Notes: generated from the sequence alone by a model not told the origin. Positions 25,596 through 34,452 are shown, counted from the first letter of the stretch. The stretch: 64,000 nt of DNA from Kistimonas asteriae (GCF_018263925.1 NZ_JAEVHF010000012.1:1-64000); one strand, 5' to 3'. Program-made: numbers and translations.

Positions 25596-25638
25596 ATTCT
25601 AGCAGTGCAGGCATGGATACACGCTTGATTTCGATCAT
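25596..25638 (-). promoter_or_regulatory. Putative FNR/Anr-activated promoter of thiM-ubiT
   Basis: On the plus strand 25625-25638 reads TTGATTTCGATCAT, matching TTGAT-N4-ATCAA at nine of ten positions. On the minus strand a TAGAAT hexamer (25596-25601) lies about 30 bases downstream of the box centre, predicting a start near 25589 and placing the box at about -42. That is the class II FNR geometry, the same as at ubiU. The thiM ATG is at 25516. Sequence match is direct; regulation is inference. Confidence 0.65.
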
Positions 25639-26003
25639 GGGGCGTGTAGTTGCCACGACTTTGGTTTTGTTGATGAAGCTAAAACAACTAAAAAAAATTG
25701 GGGAACTGGATAAATTAATAAATGAAAATGGAAAAAAATAATGAAAACACTAGGCATGGTTTTTTAAAGTAATAAATAACACTGCTGCCAATTTCCTCTA
25801 TTGCGAAGTGCCTGATGCAGCGTTACAGTGCCCGCGTCATCAAGAAGTATGAAATACACACCGTGGCTTCTCACTGCGGTGGCTCCTTCTACGACATGCC
25901 ATCTCTGGCGCGCCCGTTCGGGCACTGTTGATAACAAATTTCGTGAAAGGGATTCCGGTCTCAGGGGCCGGGCGTTGTAGCTTTTTTTCGCAGGGTTAAT
26001 GTG
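25639..26003. other. Intergenic region between thiM and alaE
   Basis: The first part holds the FNR-type box. 25675-25790 is markedly A+T-rich with several A-runs. From 25815 to 25931 there is a 38-codon ORF (MQRYSARVIKKYEIHTVASH as its first 20 residues) without a good ribosome binding site. Short GC-rich inverted repeats (CGCCCGTTCGGGC near 25910, CCGG pairs near 25950) lie before alaE and may form a leader structure. No known riboswitch class is recognised. Confidence 0.5.
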
Positions 26004-26468
26004 ATGACTACCAAGCGGCGGGAAACGTTGGCAGATACCTTTGCCATGATTACCTTCTTCATGGTTGCCGGTATGGCTATTGAAATTGGCCTGTCGGGTC
26101 TGAGTTTTGAGCAGTCGTTGCAATCCCGTTTGCTGAGTATTCCAGTAAACGCTGCTATCGCACGTCCTTATGGCGTATTTCGTGACTGGCTGTTACGGGT
26201 AGGTCGTGTGGAAGAAGGTGGTTTTTTCCGCCGTCTGTTTCTGGATGTTGTGGCATTCGTATTGTTCCAGATTCCGGTTTACATTTTGCTGGTGGCCAGC
26301 ACTGGCGCATCAGTCTCCCAGATTGTAACGGCATGTATCGGTCAGATCGGTGGCCTGGTATTCCTGGCCCGGCCTTATGGTGTTTACATGCAGTATTGCC
26401 GTAAGATTGCCATCCGCTGTTTTGGTGGAACCCTGGCACCGGTGACTATTCAGGAGCGTTCTGCCTAA
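26004..26468 (+). CDS. alaE: L-alanine exporter AlaE
   Basis: A 154-aa inner-membrane protein with four hydrophobic segments, matching E. coli AlaE (149 aa), which exports alanine. Shared signatures: RETLADTFAMITFFMVAGMAIEIGLSG, LSFEQSLQSRLLSIPVNAAIARPYGVFRDW, and a second-half FQIPVYILLV. The ATG at 26004 is chosen because AGGG stands 8 bases upstream; a GTG three bases earlier is possible. A rho-independent terminator follows. The long, structured upstream region suggests regulated expression. Confidence 0.9.
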   Translation: MTTKRRETLADTFAMITFFMVAGMAIEIGLSGLSFEQSLQSRLLSIPVNAAIARPYGVFRDWLLRVGRVEEGGFFRRLFLDVVAFVLFQIPVYILLVASTGASVSQIVTACIGQIGGLVFLARPYGVYMQYCRKIAIRCFGGTLAPVTIQERSA

Positions 26469-26500
26469 GCCTCTATATTGGCAAGGTTATCGAACAATAG

Positions 26501-26532
26501 CCGCAGGTGTTTGAAGATGCCTGCGGTTTTTT
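26501..26532 (+). terminator. Intrinsic terminator after alaE
   Basis: CCGCAGG (26501-26507) pairs with CCTGCGG (26520-26526) around a 12-base loop and is followed by six T. It separates alaE from the next gene, which begins 24 bases later. Confidence 0.85.
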
Positions 26533-26555
26533 GTGTGTACCAAGGAGTCGTCACG

Positions 26556-27119
26556 ATGGATTGGGAGCAGGAGACAGCGGCGTTAATCCGTCAGGACAAC
26601 CTGCGAATGCGTTGTCTGGAAGCGGCCCGATCACTGATGCTGCCGGATTGGTTTATTGGTGCAGGGTTTTTACGCAATATCATCTGGGATCATCTGCATC
26701 AGCGCTTAGACGCAACCCCACTGAATGATGTGGACCTGGTGTATTTTGATCCGGATGATTTGAGCCTGGAAAGTGAGGCGTGTTTCGAAGCGCGTCTCCA
26801 TACACGCTGTCCGGGTGTGAGATGGGAAGTAAGAAACCAGGCCCGTATGCATCTCAGGCATGGTCTGGCACCTTTTCTGAATGCCGCTGACGGTATTTCT
26901 TGTTGGGTGGAGCGGCAGACATGTGTCGGTGTACGTCTTGAATCGGAGGGGCCGCTGCGTTTTACCGCACCCTATGGTCTGGATGAAAACTGGTCATTGA
27001 ATGTATCCATCTGTCCACGTAATCCGAGGCCGGTACTGTTTCGTGACCGTATCAGAAAAAAGCAGTGGCAGAGGTTGTGGCCCCGACTTAATGTGGTTTG
27101 GCCGGATTGTGACCGCTAA
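26556..27119 (+). CDS. Nucleotidyltransferase-fold protein (COG3575/DUF925 family)
   Basis: A 187-aa protein beginning MDWEQETAALIRQDNLRMRC; AAGGAG before the ATG at 26556 decides the start over the longer frame. The family pattern is clear: LMLPDWFIGAGFLRNIIWDH, then LNDVDLVYFDPDD, which corresponds to the paired acidic residues of the nucleotidyltransferase active site, and a C-terminal LRFTAPYGLDENWSLNV. The proteins are uncharacterised; substrate and reaction are unknown. It is transcribed alone, between the alaE terminator and a 390-base region upstream of the ABC transporter operon. Confidence 0.85.
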   Translation: MDWEQETAALIRQDNLRMRCLEAARSLMLPDWFIGAGFLRNIIWDHLHQRLDATPLNDVDLVYFDPDDLSLESEACFEARLHTRCPGVRWEVRNQARMHLRHGLAPFLNAADGISCWVERQTCVGVRLESEGPLRFTAPYGLDENWSLNVSICPRNPRPVLFRDRIRKKQWQRLWPRLNVVWPDCDR

Positions 27120-27320
27120 TGGTATTTTTTGCTCCGTAACTGCCTGTTTATCACTCTCATAATAACCACTCTAAGATGATCAGGGTGTCAGTGTAATTAT
27201 GCAGAACCTGTAAAAATTGACGCATAAATTTCTGAATGAAGGTGTTTTTTGTGAATTTTTCCTTCAGGAGGGAATCTTGATACTTGCCCGAACTAAGTAA
27301 TAGTACTTATTACCATTCGT

Positions 27321-27348
27321 TTGACTACGCATAACATCCTGTTATATT
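27321..27348 (+). promoter_or_regulatory. Sigma-70-type promoter of the peptide ABC operon
   Basis: TTGACT (27321-27326) and TATATT (27343-27348) are separated by 16 bases, a good match to the housekeeping consensus. The predicted start, near 27355, would give a leader of about 150 bases that includes a 31-codon ORF before the first structural gene. Confidence 0.55.
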
Positions 27349-27372
27349 CGGGTTCCAGTCCAAGAGAGAAGT

Positions 27373-27468
27373 ATGCGACTGGTCCTGTCTCTGGTCTTTA
27401 TCCTGGCTGTTTGTCGGCCGATTTTGCCTGTTTTTGTGCGTTCTATCGGACCGGTCGTCTGCTCATAA
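27373..27468 (+). CDS. Candidate 31-aa leader peptide
   Basis: Just after the predicted transcription start, AGAGAGAAGT leads into an ATG opening a 31-codon frame: MRLVLSLVFILAVCRPILPV, then FVRSIGPVVCS and TAA. The first half is hydrophobic. It ends 39 bases before the ATPase gene. It could be a translated small membrane peptide, a leader coupling translation to operon expression, or chance. Only position and ribosome binding site support it. Confidence 0.3.
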   Translation: MRLVLSLVFILAVCRPILPVFVRSIGPVVCS

Positions 27469-27507
27469 CTAATTCAAAATGACAACAATGAGCACCAGGG
27501 GGAATGC

Positions 27508-29289
27508 ATGTCTTTGCTTGACGTGAAGGATTTGCGTATCGAATTTCCGTCGCGACACGGTACCGCGGTTGCTGTACAGGATGTGTCGTTTACCGTGGAA
27601 AAAGGTGAAATCCTGGGGCTGGTCGGTGAATCCGGTGCGGGTAAGTCCACCATCGGCAATGCCATCATTGACCTGTTAAGTCCGCCAGGACGGGTCGCCG
27701 GTGGTCGTGTGGCGCTGGATGGCCAGGATATCAGCGGTTTGCATGGGGAAGCGATCCGCAAGATTCGTGGTCGACGTATTGGGTTTATCTTTCAGGACCC
27801 AATGACCTCGCTCAATCCCCTGCTCACCATAGAAACCCAGCTGGTGGAAACCATTCTGGCCAACCTTGAGGTGAGCCAGGAAGAAGCTTACCGTCGTGCG
27901 ATTGAACTGCTGGAATCGGTGGGTATTCCGGAGCCCCATGTCCGTATAAAACAATATCCCCACCAGTTCTCCGGCGGTATGCGTCAGCGGGTTGTTATCG
28001 CCATTGCCCTGTCCGGTGAGCCAGAGCTGATTATTGCGGATGAACCCACCACCGCGCTGGACGTCTCGATCCAGGACCAGATTCTCAACCTGATTCGTAA
28101 CCTCTGTAAGGAGTTGCAGGTAGGCTGCCTGCTGGTGACCCATGACATGGGCGTGATTGCCAATGTGACGGACCGGGTGGCCGTCATGTACATGGGGGAG
28201 ATGGTTGAGGTTGGGCCGACTATGCAAATCCTGCAGACACCCTCCCACTCATATACCAAAAGTCTGATCAGCGCCGTTCCACGGAGTGATATCCGACTGC
28301 GTCGTTTCCCCAGGGTGGAATACATCGAGAAGGTTCAGACCCGTTCCATTGATGTAAAAAACCATTGGCTAGGGCAGCGTGAAGCGTTACCTGCCGGACA
28401 GGAGAAGGCCAAGTTATCTGATGACGTGTTGCTGGATGTGCAGCATGTGAGCCTTCGGTTTGAAACCCAGTCTGCGTTTCTCGAAAAAAATCGTCGATAT
28501 GTGCAGGCGTCCAACGATGTCAGCTTCAGTATCCGTGAAGGGGAAACCTTTGGCCTGGTGGGCGAGTCCGGTTCAGGTAAGTCAACGATTGCCAGGGTGA
28601 TTGCGGGTCTGTATCCAGCAGATTCCGGGTCGGTGAATTACGCCGGTACTGACTTGACGACACTGAGTGAGAAAGCGCGCAAGCCGTTCAGGCGTGACAT
28701 CCAGATGGTGTTCCAGAATCCCTATTCCAGCTTGAATGCCCGGATGGTCATCAAAGATATCATTGCTGAACCTATCCGTTTTCATGGTCTGGCGGAATCG
28801 GAACAGCAGACTCGCCAGATCGTGGCGGATCTTCTGGATCATGTTGGGCTTGGTAGTAAGGCAGGCGTGAAATATCCCCATGAGTTTTCCGGCGGCCAGC
28901 GCCAGCGGATCTCGATTGCCCGGGCATTGGCGACCCGGCCGCGTTTTCTCATATGTGATGAGCCGACGTCAGCGCTGGATGTGTCAGTGCAGGCCCAGAT
29001 CCTTAACCTGCTGCGTGACCTGCAGGATGAACTGGGTCTGACCATGTTGTTCATCAGCCACGACCTTCCTGTGATTCGGCAGATGTGTGACCGGATTGGT
29101 GTTATGCGCCATGGCACGTTGCTTGAGGTGAACGACACCGAGACACTGTTCGGCAATCCATCCCATGACTATACCCGCAACCTGATCAGGCTGATGCCGC
29201 ATGTTGATGGTTTGTCCCGGGATGGATTGGAGATTGAATCCAGCATTGCCGTTATGCAGGGCAATGGCAGCCAGACAGTGGTTGGATAA
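27508..29289 (+). CDS. Fused dual ATPase of a peptide/glutathione-type ABC importer (GsiA-like)
   Basis: A 593-aa protein with two complete OppD/OppF-type nucleotide-binding domains. The first has Walker A GESGAGKST (residues 40-48), signature FSGGMRQRV and Walker B LIIADEPTTALD. The second has Walker A GESGSGKST (about 352-360), signature FSGGQRQRI and FLICDEPTSALD. Each is followed by the oligopeptide-ABC C-terminal extension. Gene order ATPase fusion, binding protein, two permeases equals E. coli gsiABCD (glutathione import), but dipeptide and opine systems share this layout, so the substrate stays open. AGGGGGA precedes the start. Confidence 0.92.
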   Translation: MSLLDVKDLRIEFPSRHGTAVAVQDVSFTVEKGEILGLVGESGAGKSTIGNAIIDLLSPPGRVAGGRVALDGQDISGLHGEAIRKIRGRRIGFIFQDPMTSLNPLLTIETQLVETILANLEVSQEEAYRRAIELLESVGIPEPHVRIKQYPHQFSGGMRQRVVIAIALSGEPELIIADEPTTALDVSIQDQILNLIRNLCKELQVGCLLVTHDMGVIANVTDRVAVMYMGEMVEVGPTMQILQTPSHSYTKSLISAVPRSDIRLRRFPRVEYIEKVQTRSIDVKNHWLGQREALPAGQEKAKLSDDVLLDVQHVSLRFETQSAFLEKNRRYVQASNDVSFSIREGETFGLVGESGSGKSTIARVIAGLYPADSGSVNYAGTDLTTLSEKARKPFRRDIQMVFQNPYSSLNARMVIKDIIAEPIRFHGLAESEQQTRQIVADLLDHVGLGSKAGVKYPHEFSGGQRQRISIARALATRPRFLICDEPTSALDVSVQAQILNLLRDLQDELGLTMLFISHDLPVIRQMCDRIGVMRHGTLLEVNDTETLFGNPSHDYTRNLIRLMPHVDGLSRDGLEIESSIAVMQGNGSQTVVG

Positions 29290-29346
29290 GAAAAAAACAG
29301 AGCAAGGCAATAACAACACACAACAATCCGTATAAACGGGGGAATA

Positions 29347-30903
29347 ATGAAAACAACTGTGAAAAAACTGGCTGGCGCCATGCTGGCGTTGTCACTGACG
29401 ATGGGGGCGAATGCCGCCACCCTGAAGCTGGCGTACGACGCTGACCCGGTATCACTGGATCCCCATGAGCAGCTTTCCGGTGGCACATTGCAGATGTCCC
29501 ATATGGTGTTTGATCCCCTGGTGCGCTGGGATCAGAACCTGGAGTTTGAGGCGCGGCTGGCAGAGAAGTGGGAGCGTGTGGATGATCGCACCATGCGATT
29601 CCATTTACGTGAGGGAGTGAAATTCCATTCAGGCAATACCCTGACGGCTAAAGATGTTAAATGGACCTTTGACCGTCTGAAGGCCAGCCCTGACTTTAAA
29701 GGGGTATTTGGTCCTTTTACTGCGGTGAATGTGGTTGATGACCTGACCATTGATCTGGTGACCGAAAAGCCCTATCCGCTGGTACTGAATGCCGCAACCT
29801 ATATATTCCCGATGGACAGCGCCTTCTATACCGGTACGGATGATAAGGGGCAGCCCAAGGGCCTGCTGAAAAAGCATGCTGATACCTTTGCGTCCAAAAA
29901 GGTTTCCGGCACCGGTCCCTTCGTGGTGACTTATCGCCAGCAGGGGGTACGGGTAAACTTCGATCGTTTCGACGATTACTGGGACAAGCAGTCACCGGGT
30001 AACGTTGATGAGATCATCATGACGCCAATCAAGGAAGACCCGACCCGAGTGGCTGCACTGCTCTCCGGTGATGTGGACTTTATCTACCCCGTGGCGCCAA
30101 CCGACCATGAGCGGCTCAAGAAAAGTGACAAGACCCAACTCGTCACCCTTCCAGGAACCCGGATCATCACCCTGCAGCTTAACCAGGAGCGGATTGAGGC
30201 ATTCAAGGACAGGCGTGTCCGTCAGGCAGTTGTGCATGCCATCAATAACGAAGGCATCGTGAAGAAGATCATGAAAGGCTTCGCGACGGCCGCCGGACAG
30301 CAGGGACCCAAGGGGTATGTGGCTTACCAGGAAGACCTCAAGCCTCGCTATGACCTCAAGAAAGCAAAGGCGTTGATGAAGGAAGCCGGTTATGAGGACG
30401 GCTTCAGCGTGACCATGATGGCGCCCAATAACCGCTACATCAATGACGACAAGACCGCCCAGGCGGTAGCGAGCATGCTCTCCAGGATCAACATCAAGGT
30501 GGATCTCAAGACCATGCCCAAGGCCCAGTACTGGCCGGAGTTTGATGAGCGTTCGGCCGACATCATGATGATCGGCTGGCATTCTGATACCGAAGACTCA
30601 GCCAACTTCACCGAGTACCTGACGGCTTGTGCCGACCTGGATAGCGGCTGGGGGCAGTACAACAGCGGTAACTATTGCAACAAGCTGGTAGACCGTATGG
30701 TTAGTGATGCCGGGAGTGAGACCGATCCGGTTAAGCGGGCTGAGCTGCTGAGGAATGTTGAGCGGACCCTTTATGAGGAAGCGGCATTCGTTCCCCTGCA
30801 CTGGGAAAACCTGGCATGGGGTGCCGGCAAGCACGTCAAGGCCGCTGATGTTGTGAACGTGATGAACTTCCCTTACCTGGGTGACCTGGTCATCGAAGAG
30901 TAA
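29347..30903 (+). CDS. Periplasmic peptide-type substrate-binding protein of the ABC importer
   Basis: A 518-aa SBP_bac_5 family protein. Residues 1-23 are a signal peptide ending GANA before ATLKLAYDADPVSLDPHEQL. Typical internal segments are WDQNLEFEARLAEKWERVDD, TMRFHLREGVKFHSGNTLTAKDVKWTFDRL and RQAVVHAINNEGIVKKIMKG. It presents di/oligopeptides, glutathione or similar ligands to the membrane complex. It follows the ATPase gene after 57 bases. A perfect 11-bp hairpin lies after its stop, before the permease genes. Confidence 0.92.
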   Translation: MKTTVKKLAGAMLALSLTMGANAATLKLAYDADPVSLDPHEQLSGGTLQMSHMVFDPLVRWDQNLEFEARLAEKWERVDDRTMRFHLREGVKFHSGNTLTAKDVKWTFDRLKASPDFKGVFGPFTAVNVVDDLTIDLVTEKPYPLVLNAATYIFPMDSAFYTGTDDKGQPKGLLKKHADTFASKKVSGTGPFVVTYRQQGVRVNFDRFDDYWDKQSPGNVDEIIMTPIKEDPTRVAALLSGDVDFIYPVAPTDHERLKKSDKTQLVTLPGTRIITLQLNQERIEAFKDRRVRQAVVHAINNEGIVKKIMKGFATAAGQQGPKGYVAYQEDLKPRYDLKKAKALMKEAGYEDGFSVTMMAPNNRYINDDKTAQAVASMLSRINIKVDLKTMPKAQYWPEFDERSADIMMIGWHSDTEDSANFTEYLTACADLDSGWGQYNSGNYCNKLVDRMVSDAGSETDPVKRAELLRNVERTLYEEAAFVPLHWENLAWGAGKHVKAADVVNVMNFPYLGDLVIEE

Positions 30904-30910
30904 CGGGTGA

Positions 30911-30941
30911 CTGACTGCCTGCTGGTGTGGCAGGCAGTCAG
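30911..30941 (+). other. Intercistronic hairpin after the binding-protein gene
   Basis: CTGACTGCCTG and CAGGCAGTCAG form a perfect 11-bp stem with a 9-base loop, without a following T-run. At this position, between a binding-protein gene and permease genes, such hairpins often block 3' exonucleases and raise expression of the upstream gene. That role is inference. Confidence 0.6.
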
Positions 30942-31010
30942 GCTGACCTTCTGAAGGCATACGCTTTGGCGTCTATGCCATCCGAACCCTGACAGATAAG
31001 TGATGGTTCC

Positions 31011-31991
31011 ATGCTTGCATTTCTTGCCCGACGCCTGATCCAGGCGCTCATAGTGATGTTTGTGATCAGCATCATCAGTTTTTCTATCCAGGATAACCTG
31101 GGGGATCCGTTGCGGGAGCTTGTCGGTCAGGCGGTTTCTGAAGCAGAGCGTGAAGCGCTGCGCGACGAGATGGGGCTGAATGACCCCTTCCTGGTGCAAT
31201 ATGGTCGCTTTTTGGCCAAAGCGGTCCAAGGGGACCTCGGCACCTCCTACTTCTTTAAGGAGCCGGCCCTGGACGTGATTCTTGGCAAGATGCCCGCTAC
31301 CCTTGAGCTGGTATTCGGCGCCTCGCTGATCATTATCCTGTTGTCCATTCCTGCGGGTGTTTACTGCGCCATAAAACCCAATAGCTGGTTGACCCGCGGC
31401 ATTCTCGGTTTCAGTTTGTTGGGCATTTCTGTCCCCGTCTTTCTTACCGCTATTTTTTGTATTTACCTGTTTTCCATCGAACTGGGCTGGTTGCCGTCTT
31501 ATGGTCGTGGTGATGTGGTGCCGGTGTTTGGTGGCTGGGAGTCCGGTTACTTCACCCGTGATGGGCTGTTACATCTGATTCTCCCGTGCATTTCGCTGGC
31601 CAGTATCATGCTGCCGTTGTTTATTCGGTTGATCCGCTCTGAAATGGTGGAAGCTCTCCATACCGAGTATGTGAAATTTGCGACGGCGAAAGGTCTCAAA
31701 AAAGCGCGTATCTACTTCCTGCATGCGCTGAAAAACACCATGTTGCCCGTCATCACGGTCGGTGGTGTGCAGATCGGAACCATGGTCGCTTATACCATCC
31801 TGACAGAAACCGTATTCCAGTGGCCGGGTATGGGTTTTCTGTTCCTGGAAGCGATCAACCGTGTTGATACGCCGTTGATTGTCGCTTACCTGATTGTGGT
31901 GGGTGCGATCTTTGTCATCGTCAATACCCTGGTGGACCTGATCTACGGCTTGATTAACCCAACCGTCAAACTGACAAGGAGCAGCCAATGA
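31011..31991 (+). CDS. ABC importer permease (DppB/GsiC-like)
   Basis: A 326-aa inner-membrane permease with about six helices. The N-terminal MLAFLARRLIQALIVMFVIS is typical of DppB/OppB-type subunits, followed by NDPFLVQYGRFLAKAVQGDLGTSY. The ATPase-contacting EAA loop is around VKFATAKGLKKARIYFLHALKN, and the C-terminal part has VFQWPGMGFLFLEAI. Its stop overlaps the start of the next permease gene by four bases, so translation is coupled. Confidence 0.92.
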   Translation: MLAFLARRLIQALIVMFVISIISFSIQDNLGDPLRELVGQAVSEAEREALRDEMGLNDPFLVQYGRFLAKAVQGDLGTSYFFKEPALDVILGKMPATLELVFGASLIIILLSIPAGVYCAIKPNSWLTRGILGFSLLGISVPVFLTAIFCIYLFSIELGWLPSYGRGDVVPVFGGWESGYFTRDGLLHLILPCISLASIMLPLFIRLIRSEMVEALHTEYVKFATAKGLKKARIYFLHALKNTMLPVITVGGVQIGTMVAYTILTETVFQWPGMGFLFLEAINRVDTPLIVAYLIVVGAIFVIVNTLVDLIYGLINPTVKLTRSSQ

Positions 31992-32959
31992 GCGATGCGA
32001 TGATTGCCAACCAGACGGCTGCTGACCAGGAAACGGCTCCCTTATCCAGTTGGCAGCGTTTTCGCCAGTCCACCTTCTGGTACAGCTTTACCCGCGATCG
32101 GGTAGCGATGGTGTGTGCGGCAATTTTTGCCCTGCTGGTGGCGGCGGCTTTGCTGGCGCCCGTGTTGGCGCCAACCAATCCCTATGATATCTCCACCATT
32201 GATATCATGGATTCAGAAATCCCGCCGGTGTGGGATGAGGCGGGTGATGAGCGTTTCCTGCTGGGGACCGATGCGCAGGGGCGAGACCTGTACAGCACGA
32301 TTCTCTATGGCATGCGTATCTCCATTGCTATTGGTCTGTTTGCGGTGGTATTGCAGGCTTTTCTGGGCGTGGTGATCGGCTTGACGGCGGGGTATGTCGG
32401 TGGTCGGGTTGATAGCTTCCTGATGCGGGTAGCGGATATCCAGCTCTCCTTTTCGACCATGATGGTGGCCATTATTGTGCTGGCGGTGTTCCAGGCCTCT
32501 TTTGGTACGGAGCTCTATAGCAAGCTGGCGATGGTGATGCTGATCCTGGTGATTGGTATTGCGGAATGGCCGCAGTACGCCCGTACGGTCAGGGCGTCCG
32601 TATTGGCGGAAAAGAAAAAGGAGTATGTGGAGGCCGCACGGGTGATGGGGTTTGGCTCCGGACGCATCATGTTCCGGCATATCCTGCCAAATACCCTGTC
32701 GCCTATTCTGGTGATCTCAACCGTTCAGATTGCCAATGCGATTATCAGCGAAGCGGCGCTGTCTTTCCTCGGGTTGGGGATGCCGGTTTCCCAGCCATCA
32801 CTCGGTTCACTGATATCCAGTGGGTTTGAATATATTTTCTCCGGTTCCTGGTGGATTACTGTCATTCCCGGTCTGGTGTTGATTGTGCTGGTGATGGTGA
32901 TCAATATCCTGGGTGACTGGTTACGTGATGTGATGAACCCGAAGCTTTATAAGGGGTAA
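31988..32959 (+). CDS. ABC importer permease (DppC/GsiD-like)
   Basis: A 323-aa partner permease with the DppC-type N-terminal helix, then LLGTDAQGRDLYSTILYGMR, GLTAGYVGGRVDSFLMR, the EAA loop YVEAARVMGFGSGRIMFRHI and the C-terminal EAALSFLGLGMPVSQPSLGS. It is the last gene of the operon and is followed by an intrinsic terminator. With the upstream gene it forms the membrane channel energised by the fused ATPase. Confidence 0.92.
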   Translation: MSDAMIANQTAADQETAPLSSWQRFRQSTFWYSFTRDRVAMVCAAIFALLVAAALLAPVLAPTNPYDISTIDIMDSEIPPVWDEAGDERFLLGTDAQGRDLYSTILYGMRISIAIGLFAVVLQAFLGVVIGLTAGYVGGRVDSFLMRVADIQLSFSTMMVAIIVLAVFQASFGTELYSKLAMVMLILVIGIAEWPQYARTVRASVLAEKKKEYVEAARVMGFGSGRIMFRHILPNTLSPILVISTVQIANAIISEAALSFLGLGMPVSQPSLGSLISSGFEYIFSGSWWITVIPGLVLIVLVMVINILGDWLRDVMNPKLYKG

Positions 32960-32972
32960 GTAGGGGATAGTG

Positions 32973-33002
32973 TGTCCCGGGTTGCCGGGACATGTGTTTT
33001 TT
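32973..33002 (+). terminator. Intrinsic terminator of the peptide ABC operon
   Basis: TGTCCCGG and CCGGGACA form an 8-bp stem with a small loop, followed by TGTG and six T. It lies 13 bases after the last permease stop. Confidence 0.85.
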
Positions 33003-33050
33003 GAGCCGTTCAATTAATTTTGCGTGAAAACGCTAGCCCACTGAGTGCGT

Positions 33051-34193
33051 TCAGTTCTGTGTTCTAAACGCTTCCAGCCGTTCTCCCGGCAGGGGGGATT
33101 GACTCAGCGTCTTCTCACAGCCCAGGTAGACCTGGCCAAACCGATTGTTTATAAAATCCTCGAAACTGGTATCTTCCTGCCTGATCAGCCCTTTCTGGGG
33201 TAAACGACCCTCGGCAAGTAAATCCAGCATGGCACAGATGCTGGAGGCTGTTGTCGTCTGAATGGCGCTCCAGAAACGGTCGCCGATCTTTTGGCCGTAG
33301 AGTTTTCGGGTCCAGGTTTCCTGAACGAGGCGATTGTTGATCTCGCCACTGACCGTGACAAAGACGAGCACCACATCCTGCAGGGTAATGGGCAGGGCAT
33401 CTTCCATGATCTCCTTGAGCAAATCGCGACGCTCTTTCAGACGGAGGTCGTTCAACAGCAGTTTCATGGCATCCCGATGACCGGGATAGCGCACGGTACG
33501 GTAGTTAAGGTTACGGACCTTGCCGTGCAGGGTTTCACAGAGGGTCCCGAGACCCCCGGAAGTATTGAATGCTTCGTAGTTAATGCCATCAAGTGAGAAG
33601 TGTTCCAGCTGATCCAGGGGTTGAACCTCTTTCAGCTCGCCTTCAACAATGGCTTCGCAGGCTTGGCTGTATTCATTGAGCAGCCCTTCGGTGGACCAGG
33701 TTAGATTATATTTGAGCCCATTGGATGGATACGTCGGCAGTGCACCAACCCGCATATGGACATTGTCCAGACGGTCAAACTGGCTGGCCAGGTGATGCGT
33801 AATAATTGAGATGAAACCCGGTGCGAGGCCACACTGTGGAATGAAGGCGGTTTCTGCATTTTCAGCCAAAGCCTTGACCAGACGCGTATTGGCGACATCT
33901 TCCGTCAGGTCAAGATAATGGCAGCGATGTTTGAGGGCGGCTTCCGCAATGATTGCGCTCAGATGGTAGGGGCCGGCAGAAATGACGGCGTATTTGCCCT
34001 TGAGGGCCTTGGAAAGTGCCTCATGATCATACACATCCAGTTGCAGTGAGCGGATAGCCGGGTATTTCGGCAACTGGTCGAACCCGTTAGTCTGGCTGTC
34101 GGCGACAGTGATTTCATAGCCGCCCTGTCCAGCCAGTAATTCGCTGATCATGGCGCCTATCTTTCCTGCACCGATAAGAAGTATCTGTTTCAT
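33051..34193 (-). CDS. Saccharopine dehydrogenase-family oxidoreductase
   Basis: A 380-aa protein with an N-terminal Rossmann fold (MKQILLIGAGKIGAMISELL) and the family segments HYLDLTEDVANTR, FIPQCGLAPGFISIITHHLA and YNLTWSTEGLLNEY. Bacterial members include lysine-forming and opine-type dehydrogenases; L-lysine 6-dehydrogenase-like and carboxynorspermidine dehydrogenase-like proteins look similar at this level. It is monocistronic, ending just after the ABC operon terminator on the opposite strand. Cofactor and substrate are not established. Confidence 0.82.
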   Translation of the reverse strand: MKQILLIGAGKIGAMISELLAGQGGYEITVADSQTNGFDQLPKYPAIRSLQLDVYDHEALSKALKGKYAVISAGPYHLSAIIAEAALKHRCHYLDLTEDVANTRLVKALAENAETAFIPQCGLAPGFISIITHHLASQFDRLDNVHMRVGALPTYPSNGLKYNLTWSTEGLLNEYSQACEAIVEGELKEVQPLDQLEHFSLDGINYEAFNTSGGLGTLCETLHGKVRNLNYRTVRYPGHRDAMKLLLNDLRLKERRDLLKEIMEDALPITLQDVVLVFVTVSGEINNRLVQETWTRKLYGQKIGDRFWSAIQTTTASSICAMLDLLAEGRLPQKGLIRQEDTSFEDFINNRFGQVYLGCEKTLSQSPLPGERLEAFRTQN

Positions 34194-34452
34194 TACAGTA
34201 TCCCGCCCGTAACTGGTGAACTGAAAACGTGAAATATAACCCTCAGTATAGGGAGGTTCTGACGCTATACGGCTGGCCGACAGCGAGTGGAGGCAGGGTT
34301 TTGGTCGCTTATATATGATTCAGACAATCTATGTGCGTGATTGTAATAAGCAATTGTTTTATCGTAGCGGTTGGTTGCATACTGGAGCGCAGAAAAGGGG
34401 TACCCCTGCCTGCGGGGCAGTCCCTGCAGTGTTAACAGTTTTGAGGCATTTC

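Noticed and set aside
25517..25600. TPP riboswitch before thiM
   Set aside because: No CTGAGA or thi-box core could be found in the short leader on the minus strand.
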